Shown here piece by piece: positions 13,365 to 25,300 of a stretch of 64,000 bases of DNA. This DNA comes from Scolanthus callimorphus (Eukaryota; Cnidaria; Anthozoa; Actiniaria; Edwardsiidae). The first letter of the stretch is position 1, and the number at the start of each line of letters is the position of its first letter. The translations under genes and the position numbers were made by a program. Under the pieces are notes generated by a model. The model did no database searches and had not been told where the DNA came from. It saw only the letters and a program-made list of their open reading frames with translations. The stretch spans positions 13,122,501 through 13,186,500 of the forward strand of contig CM066916.1 in NCBI GenBank assembly GCA_033964015.1. The letters run 5' to 3'.

Positions 13365-13527
13365 GAAATCATACGACTTCGAGTTCAATTTGGAATTTAT
13401 TTGCATGAGTGGGTTTTTCAAAAAGTATCAAAATTGCACGAGCCGCAGGCGAGTGCAATTTGAGCTTTTTGAAAAACCCACGAGTGTAAATAAATTCCAA
13501 ATTGAACGAGAAAAGTCGTATGATTTC
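13365..13527. mobile_element. Foldback MITE
   Basis: Nearly the entire 163 bp is an inverted repeat: GAAATCATACGACTT starts the left arm and its near-inverse ends the right arm, with the TTCAATTTGGAATTTATTT core mirrored at 13490-13507. The turn is a short GC-rich stretch near 13440. No coding capacity. Confidence 0.75.
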
Positions 13528-14014
13528 GTATTAATAATACACATGAAAATATTTCCAAGGAGTCATTGACAAATCTACTTACAAACTGAACAAGCCGCAC
13601 GCATTTTTCCTTGATTGAAATCTGGACCAAAACCTGACAGAATTTGAGCATGAACAAAAAAGTTTCCATAATATAGCTCTATGTTATCAAAATCATTTTA
13701 GCATTTCAAAAGAAATTTTGCATTTTGTTAACCATTTTTGCACTTTGTTACCTTTTTTGGCACTTTGTTACCTAAAAACTGCACTGCTCTCAGCCAATCA
13801 GAATCCAGAGATTTACTCATGTGTATTATTACACGAGAAATATTGCTTCAAAATTCTTGCATTTGTAAATCTTCCACCAGCTAATGTCACTTCATGGCAT
13901 GCAAAGGATTGTTTGTCAAAACGAAACGTCTCTAGTTCCAGCGTGAAGCACCCGAATTTTTTTGGGAAGCAAAAACTAGATTTAATAATCATCATACAAG
14001 TCATCATATAATTA

Positions 14015-14167
14015 AGCATTAGAGCACAACTTTCTATGACTTTATCGGCACAATAGAGCACGCGTGATGTTGGGAGAGACGTGATTTTAAAATGTTTCGA
14101 GTGTCCCTCCCAAGAACACAAGTGCTCCATACGCCGATAAAGTCATAGAAAGTCGTGCTCTAATGCT
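14015..14167. mobile_element. Palindromic MITE with 35-bp inverted ends
   Basis: Left arm 14015-14049 and right arm 14133-14167 are near-perfect inverse copies (AGCATTAGAGCAC / CGTGCTCTAATGCT). A shorter related piece (ACTTTATCGGTGAAATAGAGCA) follows at about 14193-14213, implying an older neighbouring copy. Confidence 0.75.
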
Positions 14168-14380
14168 GTTATGATATAGCGGGAGAGACCCATTACTTTA
14201 TCGGTGAAATAGAGCATAGATTTGGGTCAATCAGAGCGAGCGTTATAATATATCGTAGCTATATTATAAAAGGTAATATTTTCTGAGATAGAAACGTTTT
14301 TATGCTCAATTGCAATATATTTTACAATCTGTTTAAAAACGTTTGTCGATGCAGCATAAATCGCGGTGATGGGTTAATAG

Positions 14381-14564
14381 ACCTATTCGGCTTGGGCGTA
14401 ATGTTTTCCCATTTCAGATCACATGGCATACATTTGAATAATCTTTCTTTGTTTTGGATGCTCCTTTATTCATATATCATATATGGTGCGTAGCAGAAAG
14501 AAAGAATACTCGTTGGAATGCCACATGATCTGAAATGGGAAAACGCCCATCAAGCCGAATAGGT
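14381..14564. mobile_element. Palindromic MITE with ~45-bp inverted ends
   Basis: The left arm beginning ACCTATTCGGCTTG and the right arm ending CAAGCCGAATAGGT are inverse copies over about 45 bp, with small indels. The interior is AT-rich and non-coding. Confidence 0.75.
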
Positions 14565-14720
14565 TTACTTTGAGAGCAAGTGTTGCTCCTATATTCTCCA
14601 GTTTTCCTCAAATCCAAATCTTTTTCGAAAAATCGTGAAATCATGAACATTGGATAAAAGGTTGGAAAGCATCACGCTTCCTAAATGACGAAATATTTCT
14701 TAAACCGGACATTTGCGCGA

Positions 14721-15004
14721 TTACCACTGTATACATTTCTACGCGACCTCAAAATTCACTGTTGGGGGATTGCCGACTTTACGCAAGAAAATTGTAATGT
14801 CAATTTTCTCGAACCAGAAAGTTAAACCTTCGAGTCAAGGAAACCAATGGATAGCTTAAACCATTTTTGGTTGATTTTGCAATCAGTGTCGGCCCTCTGA
14901 AGTAGCCGAGTCCAACGTTTTGGTTTGATTGACGGGCTAAAAATCGCCAATCGCCCATCGCAACATTGAATATTGAGGTCGCGTAGCAATGCATACAGTG
15001 GTAA
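14721..15004. mobile_element. MITE with TTACCACTGTATAC ends
   Basis: TTACCACTGTATAC...ACGCGACCTC at the left is mirrored by GAGGTCGCGTAG...GCATACAGTGGTAA at the right, giving about 35 bp of imperfect inverted end. The interior has a second weak inverted pair. Non-coding. Confidence 0.65.
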
Positions 15005-15086
15005 CTGTAAAGAAATAAAATGGAAATGAAGTAAAACTAAACAAGGAAAGAAACTAAACTTTTCACCAATGAACCGTATAAGGCAT

Positions 15087-15289
15087 AACCTAATTAGGAA
15101 CTGAACTTCTAAACTGGAACATACAAACTTTATCAATTTAGGGGACTAAGCATGGAATTCATTAGATTTCATTCAGCATGATTTAGCAATAACCTTACTA
15201 GGAACGGAACTTCTAAAGTGGGTCATGCAAACATTGTCAATTAAGGGGACTAAGCATGGAACTCTCTAGATTTCATTCCGCATCAATAA
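15087..15289. repeat. Tandem duplication of ~105 bp
   Basis: Two head-to-tail copies share AGGAAC.GAACTTCTAAA, AAACATTGTCAATT-like and GGGGACTAAGCATGGAA words in the same order. They are diverged by point changes. No function seen. It lies just downstream of the NAGK stop codon. Confidence 0.65.
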
Positions 15290-15760
15290 CGCGCCTTCAC
15301 TTACAGACTTGGGACCAGTGACTGCCTTTTGGCGGCACTGTACTATAGTGCCAATGTCATCAGCTCTTACTATCAAATCTACCCACTCAGGTCATATGGA
15401 AATTTCTGTTTAAATGGCAATTACAGTGTAAATGGTAAATGGAGTAATCTAATTACAGTAAAAAAATGTGTAGTGTGCCCGATGTACTGTGGAAATTTGC
15501 ATTTACACATTTAGAAATGCTGTATGTATTGTGTAAATACCATGTAACCATCCTTTAAATTTCGATTGATAGAATCACTGTACATTACAAAGGGACAATT
15601 TAGGAAACGACCCAGAAACTGACATGATATTTCCATACTACGTAAGTGGATCAACGACCTCTTTTTGAAAGTCTTGAAGTTTTACTGTTTTATACTAGCT
15701 ATTAATTTGATGAACGATAAAGTATTCTCTGGAGTCTAAACTATTTAAATATAACTGGCG

Positions 15761-16342
15761 TTAAAATGTTTGCGTGAAGAATTTCTCCACCAAACTCTCG
15801 TGATCCACAGGGAGCCCGTGACAAGCAACTTTAGCACCAAGGGCAGCCGCTCCCACGGCGCATGTCTCCTGAAGTATTACCAGGGTTAACGCGTGAAGCA
15901 CAGGCTTCCCATCATTATCTTTTAACCCCTCAAGAAAGCCTAGGGACAAATAGAAGAATTGAAGAAACGATTCCGTGTGGTGTCTAGAAAAATAGGCGAC
16001 ATCAGCCAATACTCTTTTAGATAAGCGAACTAGTTGGCAAGGGAATAGAGTTGCCTGATTTTTTGTTGAAAAATGTAATCGGTCAAGTATACCATTCTTA
16101 TACAAACCAACTTGCTAAGGCTGCATTTCACAGTATATCATACAGATATCAGTATGTTAAGGTAAGTGTTAAAGTATATCATTCAGAATTATCATTCAGG
16201 TAAGGTTTATTGGATGGTAAGGTTTATTGGATGAGTATAATATACATATACCGACCGACTTGCTAAGGTTGTATTTTACAGAATATTTAACAACTATCCC
16301 CCTCAGGGGAGGTGAATAGTGGTGGATATATACCCCGCTAGG

Positions 16343-16375
<33 letters not shown>

Positions 16376-19300
16376 ATACCAAATCAGTAGAAATAAATAC
16401 GCTGTATTAAGGTTCAGAACATCGCGTATTAAGGTTCAGAATATCGCGCGCAAAACGAGCCGCCATTTTGAGAGTTTTCTCAAAACAGTAAATAGTGCTG
16501 GATATCTATTATTTCAGGAACCAATCAGAGCGCGCGAAAATGACTATTCACTGATTTGGTATATACTAAATACAGATATCAGCATGTTAAGGTAAGAATT
16601 GTAATGCTCAGTGTATCAAACATACTCTTGTGTGTCTCATAAGACCATTTCACATACATATACTAGAATCATGCAGTATACCACACATAAACGGGCATGG
16701 CAAGGCTTATTGGTGCAGTATACCATGCACATACCAGCATTGCAAGGCTTATTGGTGCAGTATACCATGCATATACCAGCAAGTTAAGGCATATTGGTGC
16801 AGTCTACCATGCACATACCAGCATGGTAAGGCTTACTGGTGCAGTATACCATGCATATACCAGCATGGCAAGGCTTATTGGTGCAGTATACCATGCATAT
16901 ACCAGCATGGCAAGGCTTATTGGTGCAGTATACCATGCATATACCAGCATGGTAAGGCTTATTGGTGCAGTATACCATGCATATACCAGCATGGTAAGGC
17001 TTATTGGTGCAGTATACCATGCATATACCAGCATGGTAAGGCTTATTGGTGCAGTATACCATGCATATACCAACATGGCGAGGCTTATTGGTGTAGTATA
17101 CCATACATATACCAGCATGGTAAGGCTTATTGGTGCAGTATACCATGCATATACCAGCATGGTAAGGCTTATTGGTGCAGTATACCATGCATATACAAGC
17201 ATGGTAAGGCTTATTGGTGTAGTATACCATGCATATACCAGCATGGTAAGGCTTATTGGTACAGTATACCATGCATATACCAACATGATAAGGCTTATTG
17301 GTGCAGTATACCATGCATATACAAGCATGGTAAGGCTTATTGGTGCAGTATACCATGCATATACAAGCATGGTAAGGCTTATTGGTGTAGTATACCATGC
17401 ATATACCAGCATGGTAAGGCTTATTGGTACAGTATACCATGCATATACCAACATGGTAAGGCTTATTGGTGCAGTATACCATGCATATACAAGCATGGTA
17501 AGGCTTATTGGTGTAGTATACCATGCATATACAAGCATGGTAAGGCTTATTGGTGTAGTATACCATGCATATACCAGCATGGTAAGGCTTATTGGTACAG
17601 TATACCATGCATATACCAACATGGTAAGGCTTATTGGTGCAGTATACCATGCATATACAAGCATGGTAAGGCTTATTGGTGTAGTATACCATGCATATAC
17701 AAGCATGGTAAGGCTTATTGGTGTAGTATACCATGCATATACCAGCATGGTAAGGCTTACTGGTGCAGTATACCATGCATATACCAACATGGTAAGGCTT
17801 ATTGGTACAGTATACCATGCATATACCAACATGGTAAGGCTTATTGGTGCAGTATACCATGCATATACCAACATGGCAAGGCTTATTGGTGTAGTATACC
17901 ATACATATACCAGCATGGTAAGGCTTATTGGTGCAGTATACAATGCATATACCAGCATGGTAAGGCTTATTGGTGCAGTATACCATGCATATACAAGCAT
18001 GGTAAGGCTTATTGGTGTAGTATACCATGCATATACCAGCATGGTAAGGCTTATTGGTACAGTATACCATGCATATACCAACATGGTAAGGCTTATTGGT
18101 GCAGTATACCATGCATATACCAGCATGATAAGGCTTATTGATGCAGTATACCATGCATATACAGCAAGGCAAGGCTTATTGATGCAGTATACCATGCATA
18201 TACCAGCATGGCAAGGTTTATTGGTGCAGTATACCATGCATATACCAGCATGGTAAGGCTTATTGGTACAGTATACCATGCATATACCAGCATGGAAAGG
18301 CTTATTGGTGCAGTATGCCATGCACATACCAGCATGTTAAGGTTCAGTGCATGCATAAAACGTGCATATACCAGCATGCTAATGCTTATTGGTGCAGTAT
18401 ACCATGCTAAGGTTCCGTGCATGGGTAAAACATACACATGCCGTCATGCTTATTGGTGCAGTATACCATGCATTTAACATGCCGTCATGCTTATTGGTGC
18501 AGTATACCATGCATTTACCAGCATGGCAAGGCTTATTGGTGCAGTATACTATGCATATAACGACATGGTATGGTTCAGTGGATGACATTACCATATGCCA
18601 GGATGTTAATACTTATTGGTGCACTATACCATGCATAAAACGGCATGCTAAAACCCATTGGTGTAGTATATTATACATATACCGGCATAGTAAGGCTCAA
18701 TGGATAGCATACCATGCATATTACCAGCATACCAAGTCTAAATAGTGCATGATAACATACTTGTACTAGTGAACGTGCTAATGCAGAAGTGCAGTATATC
18801 ATAAATATATCAGCATTGTACGACGCGGTACAAGATCAACATGTGCGAGCGAACCCCCTTTTAGACCAAAACAAAAACAAACACTTTGACTGACTGCATA
18901 AAACGTGAAAAAGGCACGAAGGGTGACCAAAACTGTTCGGAACTCTTTGGCAGCGCATATTCATTCCTGCACTCTGCTTTAACGGAACGTTTTAATACAC
19001 GGAAGAGTAAAACACTTTTACTTTATATATTGTAGCCAACAGAGCCGCTTGTTTGCAGTTTTACATATTAGCGGAGCTCCTGCGCGGGCCGAAGGCCCGC
19101 GCAAGGGGAGCACCATACCTAAGGGGAAAACGTATAGTATACCATCGAGTTGATTTTTGAACGTCACGGGCATTATGGATCATTTTGATGACGTCATTGA
19201 TGAAGTAAGGGCACGTGACTTTGGTGTAGAGTTCCTCTTATGGTCTTTGAAACTTTGTCCAAGTTTGGCTTCTATAGAAGCTTCCCTTCGGGAGATATGA

Positions 19301-22300
19301 TTTTTTCTTTATTTTTCTGGTATTAAACCTATAGCGTACGCCGTCCGTCCGTCCGTCGTCCGTCCGTCCGTCCGTGTACACATGGGAACCCTGTGGTATG
19401 CAAAGAAAAAATTATATCTCCTCAAGGGAACATGCTAAGACAACCATACTTGGAATATTTTGTCTATGCCACAAGGGGGGTGCTGTAACACGGACACGTG
19501 ATGTGACGTCATCGATGACGTCATCTATGCTTGAAAAATCAATATCTCGTGAAGGGAAGACTCTAAAGCAACCAAACTTGGGTAATGTAATCCAGGTCAC
19601 CAGATGAGCGAAATGAAGTGGTCACGTGATATGACGTCATCTATGCTTGAAAAATCAATATCTCATGAAAGGAAGACTCTAAACCAACCAAACTTGGGTA
19701 ATGTAATCCAGTTCACCAGATGAGCGAAATGAAGTGGTCACGTGATGTGACGTCATCGATGACGTCATCTATGCTTGAAAAATCAATATCTCGTGAAGGG
19801 AAGACTCTAAGACAACAAAACTTGGGTAGTGTAGTCTAGGCCACCAGATGAGCAAAATGAGGTGGTCACGTGATATGACGTCATCGATGACGTCATCTAT
19901 GTTTAAAAAAATCAATATCTCGTGAAGGGAAGACTCTAAAGCAACCAAACTTGGGTAATGTAATCCAGGTCACCAGATAAGCGAAATGTAATCTCGATCC
20001 TCTTCCGGCTTCAGTGATGAAGAGCTGCACCGATGTTCTTTTGCCAACAATCTCGAAAATGGTCAACCGTTCGCTATTGGATGGCATTATGCCTGACCCT
20101 TTCAAATTGGCAGAGCTACAACCATCCCTAAAGAAACATGATGCTGACCATGAACTCTTTAATAACTTTCGACCCATCTCAAACCTCAAAATGGTGTCTA
20201 AGGTGACTGAAAAAGCCGCGGCTGTACAACTTACCAACCATGTTGTCACGCACCATCTTGATGAATGGTTCCAGTCTGCCTATAAGCTATGCCATTCTAC
20301 TGAAACAGCATTAACCAGAGTACAGAATGATATTCTTTTGGCGGTTGATGACAATAAGTCTGTTCTACTCCTACTGCTTGATTTATCTGCTGCTTTTGAT
20401 ACTGTGGACCACTCCATACTGACCAAACGTCTTTCGAATCGTTTTGGGGTGAGAGGTAAAGCCCTCGCTTGGTTTGAATCTTACTTGCAGTCTCGCAAGT
20501 ATTATGTCCAGGTTGAGGGAAGCAAATCATCCCTCCGGACTTTGACTTCTGGGGTACCTCAGGGCTCAGTCCTGGGTCCACTTCTTTATGTACTTTACAC
20601 TGCACCCATATCTGACATTATCAAGGCTCATGGACTCCAGTATCATTTTTATGCTGACGATACCCAGCTATATGCAGCTTTCAAAACTGATTCTGAGGAC
20701 GATGCCAATGCCACCAGACTGAGGGTAGAAAATTGTGTTAGAGCCATTGACAACTGGATGGTCAACAACAAATTAAAGCTGAATGATGACAAGACTGAGC
20801 TTCTTATTTTCAGTTCCAAATTTCGATCTCGATCTAATCTTAGTCAAGTTCAAGTTGGTACTGAGATCATCCAAGAAGCGCCCGCTGCACGTAATCTTGG
20901 GTGGTATTTGATCGAATGCTCTGCTTTGAAGACCACATCAGCAACGTGTGCAAATCTGCACACTACCACCTCAGGAACATCAGCCAAATACGCAAATACC
21001 TTGATGATAGTTCTACTGAAATGCTGATCCATGCATTTGTTTCCTCAAAGATTGATTACTGCAATGCGCTTTTAGTTGGTTTACCGAAATATCAAATTAA
21101 CAGGCTACAATTTGTCTTAAACACTGCAGCTCGAATCATCACATATACACGTAAATACGAGCATATCACTCCGGCACTTCTCAAGTTGCATTGGCTGCCT
21201 GTTTTCTATCGTATCCATTTTAAAATTTTACTTCTTACTTACAAAGCCCTCAATGGCCTAGCACCAACATATCTAATGGAGCTACTCCATAAACGCACCT
21301 ATGCTCGTTCTCTGAGGTCCTCCACTCAAGATCTTTTAAGGGTGCCTAAATCTCGGACGGCTACCTACGGGGATAGGGCTTTTTCGATCGTTGCCCCTAA
21401 ACTCTGGAATGAGCTCCCTCTTGATGTGCGGCACACAGTGGGGGTAAATGCCTTTAAAAGAAAACTGAAAACAATACTTTTTCGAAAGGCATATCCCCAA
21501 CTGTCATATACTATTTAATTTTTTGACACATTTTTAACCCTATTTGTTTTCCTTTCATATTTTATTGATTTTACTGATCTTTTATCCTTTTTAGTTTCTA
21601 TTTCACATATTATATTTTTATGCCAAGTATTTTGTATTATAAGATAGGTACATTTAAGTATTGTAATCTCACTTTAAGCTTTTTTAGTAATGTGAAGCGC
21701 TATGAGCAATTAGTGTAATAGCGCTATATAAATGCACACTATTATTATTATTATTATGATGTGGTCACGTGATATGACGTCATCGATGACGTCATCTACG
21801 CTTGAAAAATTAATATCTCATGAAAGGAAGACTCTAAACCAACCAAACTTGGGTAATGTAATCCAGGTCACCAGATGAGCGAAATGAAGTGGTCACGTGA
21901 TGTGACGTCATCGATGACGTCATCTATGCTTGAAAAATTAATATCTCGTGAAGGGAATACTCTAAAACAACCAAACTTTGGTAGTGTAGTCTAGGTCATG
22001 AGATGAGCGAAATGAAGTGGTCACGTGATATGACGTCATCGATGATGTCATTTATGCTTGAAAAATTAATATCTCGTGAAGGGAAGACTCTAAAGTAACC
22101 ATGTAAACCATGTACACATGGGAATCCCTTTCATTCACACAGAAAATTTTATAACCAGGAGCTCCGCTTTTAGCCAGTGGCTAAATCTATATATTATACA
22201 GCGTTAAGGTACCACTTACCTTCCTTTAGCAGATCCCAACTCTTCCATACTGAGCCAACACATACTATTTGCAAACCTCCTGGCTGGTCTAGAAGACTCT

Positions 22301-25300
22301 GGTATAAAAAACAAACAAGCAAACAAGTGATTTGTATTTTGTTGTTTTTTTGGTGGATGTAGGCGTACAAAAAACTTCCGAGTCTTGGGCATGCTTGTTC
22401 AACATTAAGCCTTGAATAAATAAGTACTTCCTCATTTTAATCTATGAGAACTATTTACATCTATGAAATCACGCGTTTAAAACGGTTACTCTAACAACAA
22501 AAAAACACTTGAACAAGCAACTTGTAGCTTAAAGGCCCATTACACCTTTCCATAATGCACTGCGCGCCGTGGTGTTTATGTTTTGGCTTTGAAAACGAAA
22601 AATAGATAACAAAACAAAAACAACTGTTCAAAAGCTTAGAATAATCTATCAACTGGCCTCTCAATGTCTTTTCTTAGTTGAGATATCAAGGATATAAACA
22701 CCACGGCGTGCAATGCATTATGGAAAGGTGTAATGGGCCTTTAACAACGATGGATATTTGAGATATTTACTTTCGACGTGATCTTGTCACCTTCCTGGCA
22801 ATATTAGGCAAAATGAGTGCCAAAGTATTCTTGAACCCTAATTATATGATATTTTATTATATAGACACGAGTGTTTTACTGGGAAATACGCCACTCGTAG
22901 ATCTCATACGAAGCTACATCCGGGTCCTCAGTGACATATTTTCCATATCCTCACTAGTGAGGATATCGGTAAAACAAAAGTGCTTGGAAATCAATTTGGA
23001 ATATTTTTTTCTGGTTTGTCTATATAATAAAAAGAAAATTACACGCTGGCTTGAAGATATGAGTTTTATTTTCTCGTGTCAAAAACAATATTTTACTCAT
23101 TCGCTGCGCTCATTCGTAAAATATTGTTCTTGCCACTCGAAAATAAAACTCATATCTTCGCACCACCGTGTAATATCCTCTATATATTTTGTTATATTAT
23201 TGTTGGCACGGCTCTCAGGAAGAGCATTTGTATATGATGATGAGTCTCCATGGGTAAATAAATATTTCTACCTATCCGAATTACCACGTGACCACAATGG
23301 TCATATCTGAATATTATTATTATTATTATTATTAATATTAGCCAGGCAGACAAAATGGTCATCTCCCTATCATCACTGTGCCACAATGGTAGTGATATCG
23401 CCAATTTGGCTACCATCTTAGATGGGTTACTTGACCATTAATCAAATTCAAATGGTGGGGCCATAATAATGGGTCAACCTGGCCAATATGGTCACCGTAT
23501 TCCAATGGTTACCTAGACACTATGACCAACTCCTTAGTATGGACACCTCGTCAATTAATTTGGGCATTCTTCCAATGATTACCTTTGGTTATCTGGCCAA
23601 TATGGCAAATTTCCTCCATTGGTTACCTCGCTATTGTGGCCACTTTTTCCATTGGTAACTTCGCCAATATGACCACCTTTTTCAATTGATTACCTCGCCA
23701 TTATGGCCACCTTCTTCAATTGATTACCTCTCCATTATGGCCACCTTCTTCAATTGATTACCTCGCCATTATGGCCAACTTCTTCAATTGATTACCTCGC
23801 CAGTTTGGTCACCTTCTTCAATTGATTACCTCGCCATTATGACCACCTTCAATTGATTACCTCGCCATTATGGCCACCTTCTTCAATTGATTACCTCGCC
23901 ATTATGACCACCTTCTTCAATTGATTACCTCGCCATTATGACCACCTTCAATTGATTACCTCGCCATTATGGCCACCTTCTTCAATTGATTACCTCGCCA
24001 TTATCGCCACCTTCTTCAATTGATTACCTCGCCATTATGGCCACCTTCTTCAATTGATTACCTCGCCATTATGACCACCTTCTTCAATTGATTACCTCGC
24101 CATTATGACCACCTTCAATTGATTACCTCGCAATTATGGCCACCTTCTTCAATTGATTGCCTCGCCATTATTGTCACTTTCTTCCAATGATTACCTGGCC
24201 AATATGGCCACTTTCCTCCAATGTTTTCCAGGGGAACATGGATAATTTCTTGCAATGGTTACTTGGCCAATACGGCTTTCACTTTCTTCCAACGGTTCCC
24301 TGGTCACTTTTGCCACTTTCTTCCAATGTTTTCCTGGCTAATATGGCCAACGTCTTGCAATGGTTACCTGACCAATATAGTGACCTTCTTCGAAAGGTTA
24401 CCTGGCCAACATGGTGATCTTTCTTCTTAACGTGAATACGGCCACCTTTTTTCAATAGTTTCATGGCCAATTTGGCCTCCTCCTACCAATGGTTTCCTCT
24501 CCATTGTGACGATTGCATTACACTGGTTACCTGGCTCTTTATTTTTACCTTCTTTAAATGGTTATCTGGCAAATATGGTCACTTTTTCCAATGTTTTCCC
24601 GGTCAATTTGGCCACCTCCTACCAATGGTTACCTCTCCAATGTGACGATTGCATTCCAATGGTTACCAAGCCAATATAGCCACTTTCTTCCGACATTTTC
24701 CTAGCCAATTTTTCCACCACCGTCCAGGACAATATGGTGATCCCCTTCCAAGTATTACCTGACGAATTTGGCTACATCCTACCAATGGATTCCTGACCAA
24801 TATGACGATTTTCGCCCACTTGTTACCTGGCCATTATGTTCCGTTCTATCTTGACGTAGGTACCTATACATTCTTCTCAAATTGGGGATGGGGTAGGCAT
24901 GATAAACCAGTACCATGAAAAATATCACTAAATGCTATCCTTTGGAACCATCCTATCAACAATGAAGCACAAAACCCACTGGTAAATTAGCCATGTGCAT
25001 GCGCAAGTCATATGTTATGGACAAGAGCTCTGAGTGGTAAGTATCAAGCAGCAGTTTACTCTTACCTTATCTATCTTTGGCGCAAGAGCACGCACATGGC
25101 GCCCTAGATCTATACCAGCTAATTTGAATATATGAAGGCAGAGTGGATCCCTGGCATCGTGAGCCCCTGCAAAACGAAACGTTAGCCTTGTTTGATTCTC
25201 GATCAGCCACCAATATTTGTCCAGTTGGCTACGTTAAAGAGCCTGTGTCAGCCGCCATTTCGACAGCATAGCAACACACCAAAGTTAATCGAGTGGAATG

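Larger units (their letters stand above)
16090..18830. repeat. 42-bp minisatellite in NAGK intron 8
   Basis: About 38 regular copies of a 42-bp unit (landmark words AAGGCTTATTGGT, GCAGTATACCATGCATATA, CAGCATGGT) fill 16697-18310. Decayed copies continue to about 18830, and traces lie on the left from 16090, on both sides of two inserted MITEs. Variants GTGCAG/GTACAG/GTGTAG and CCAGC/CCAAC/ACAAGC recur in order around 17290-17720 as a four-unit block of 168 bp. Because 42 is a multiple of three, stop-free frames of about 500 codons appear on both strands; these are products of periodicity, not genes. Confidence 0.95.
19070..22190. mobile_element. Tandem-core element with hairpin end, copy 1
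   Basis: The left end carries TAGCGGAGCTCC followed by a 9-bp GC stem with a GAA loop at 19082-19102 (a C(UUCG)G hairpin on the other strand). The right end is GGAGCTCCGCTTTTAGCC then AGTGGCTAAATC. Inside are a CCGT microsatellite (about 19340-19376) and a core of ~126-bp units at 19480-19988 and 21759-22100, split by a reverse-transcriptase element. No transposase is seen. Terminal hairpin plus tandem core recalls Helentron-derived non-autonomous elements such as DINE-1 and the bivalve pearl family; that is inference. Confidence 0.65.

Noticed and set aside
16697..18310. CRISPR-like array
   Set aside because: Units are contiguous with no unique spacers, the genome is eukaryotic, and there are no cas genes.
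16630..18327. Four stop-free frames of about 460-520 codons on both strands
   Set aside because: They arise from the 42-bp satellite, whose period is a multiple of three. The translations are simple repeats of the monomer in each frame, and the stretch lies inside a NAGK intron.
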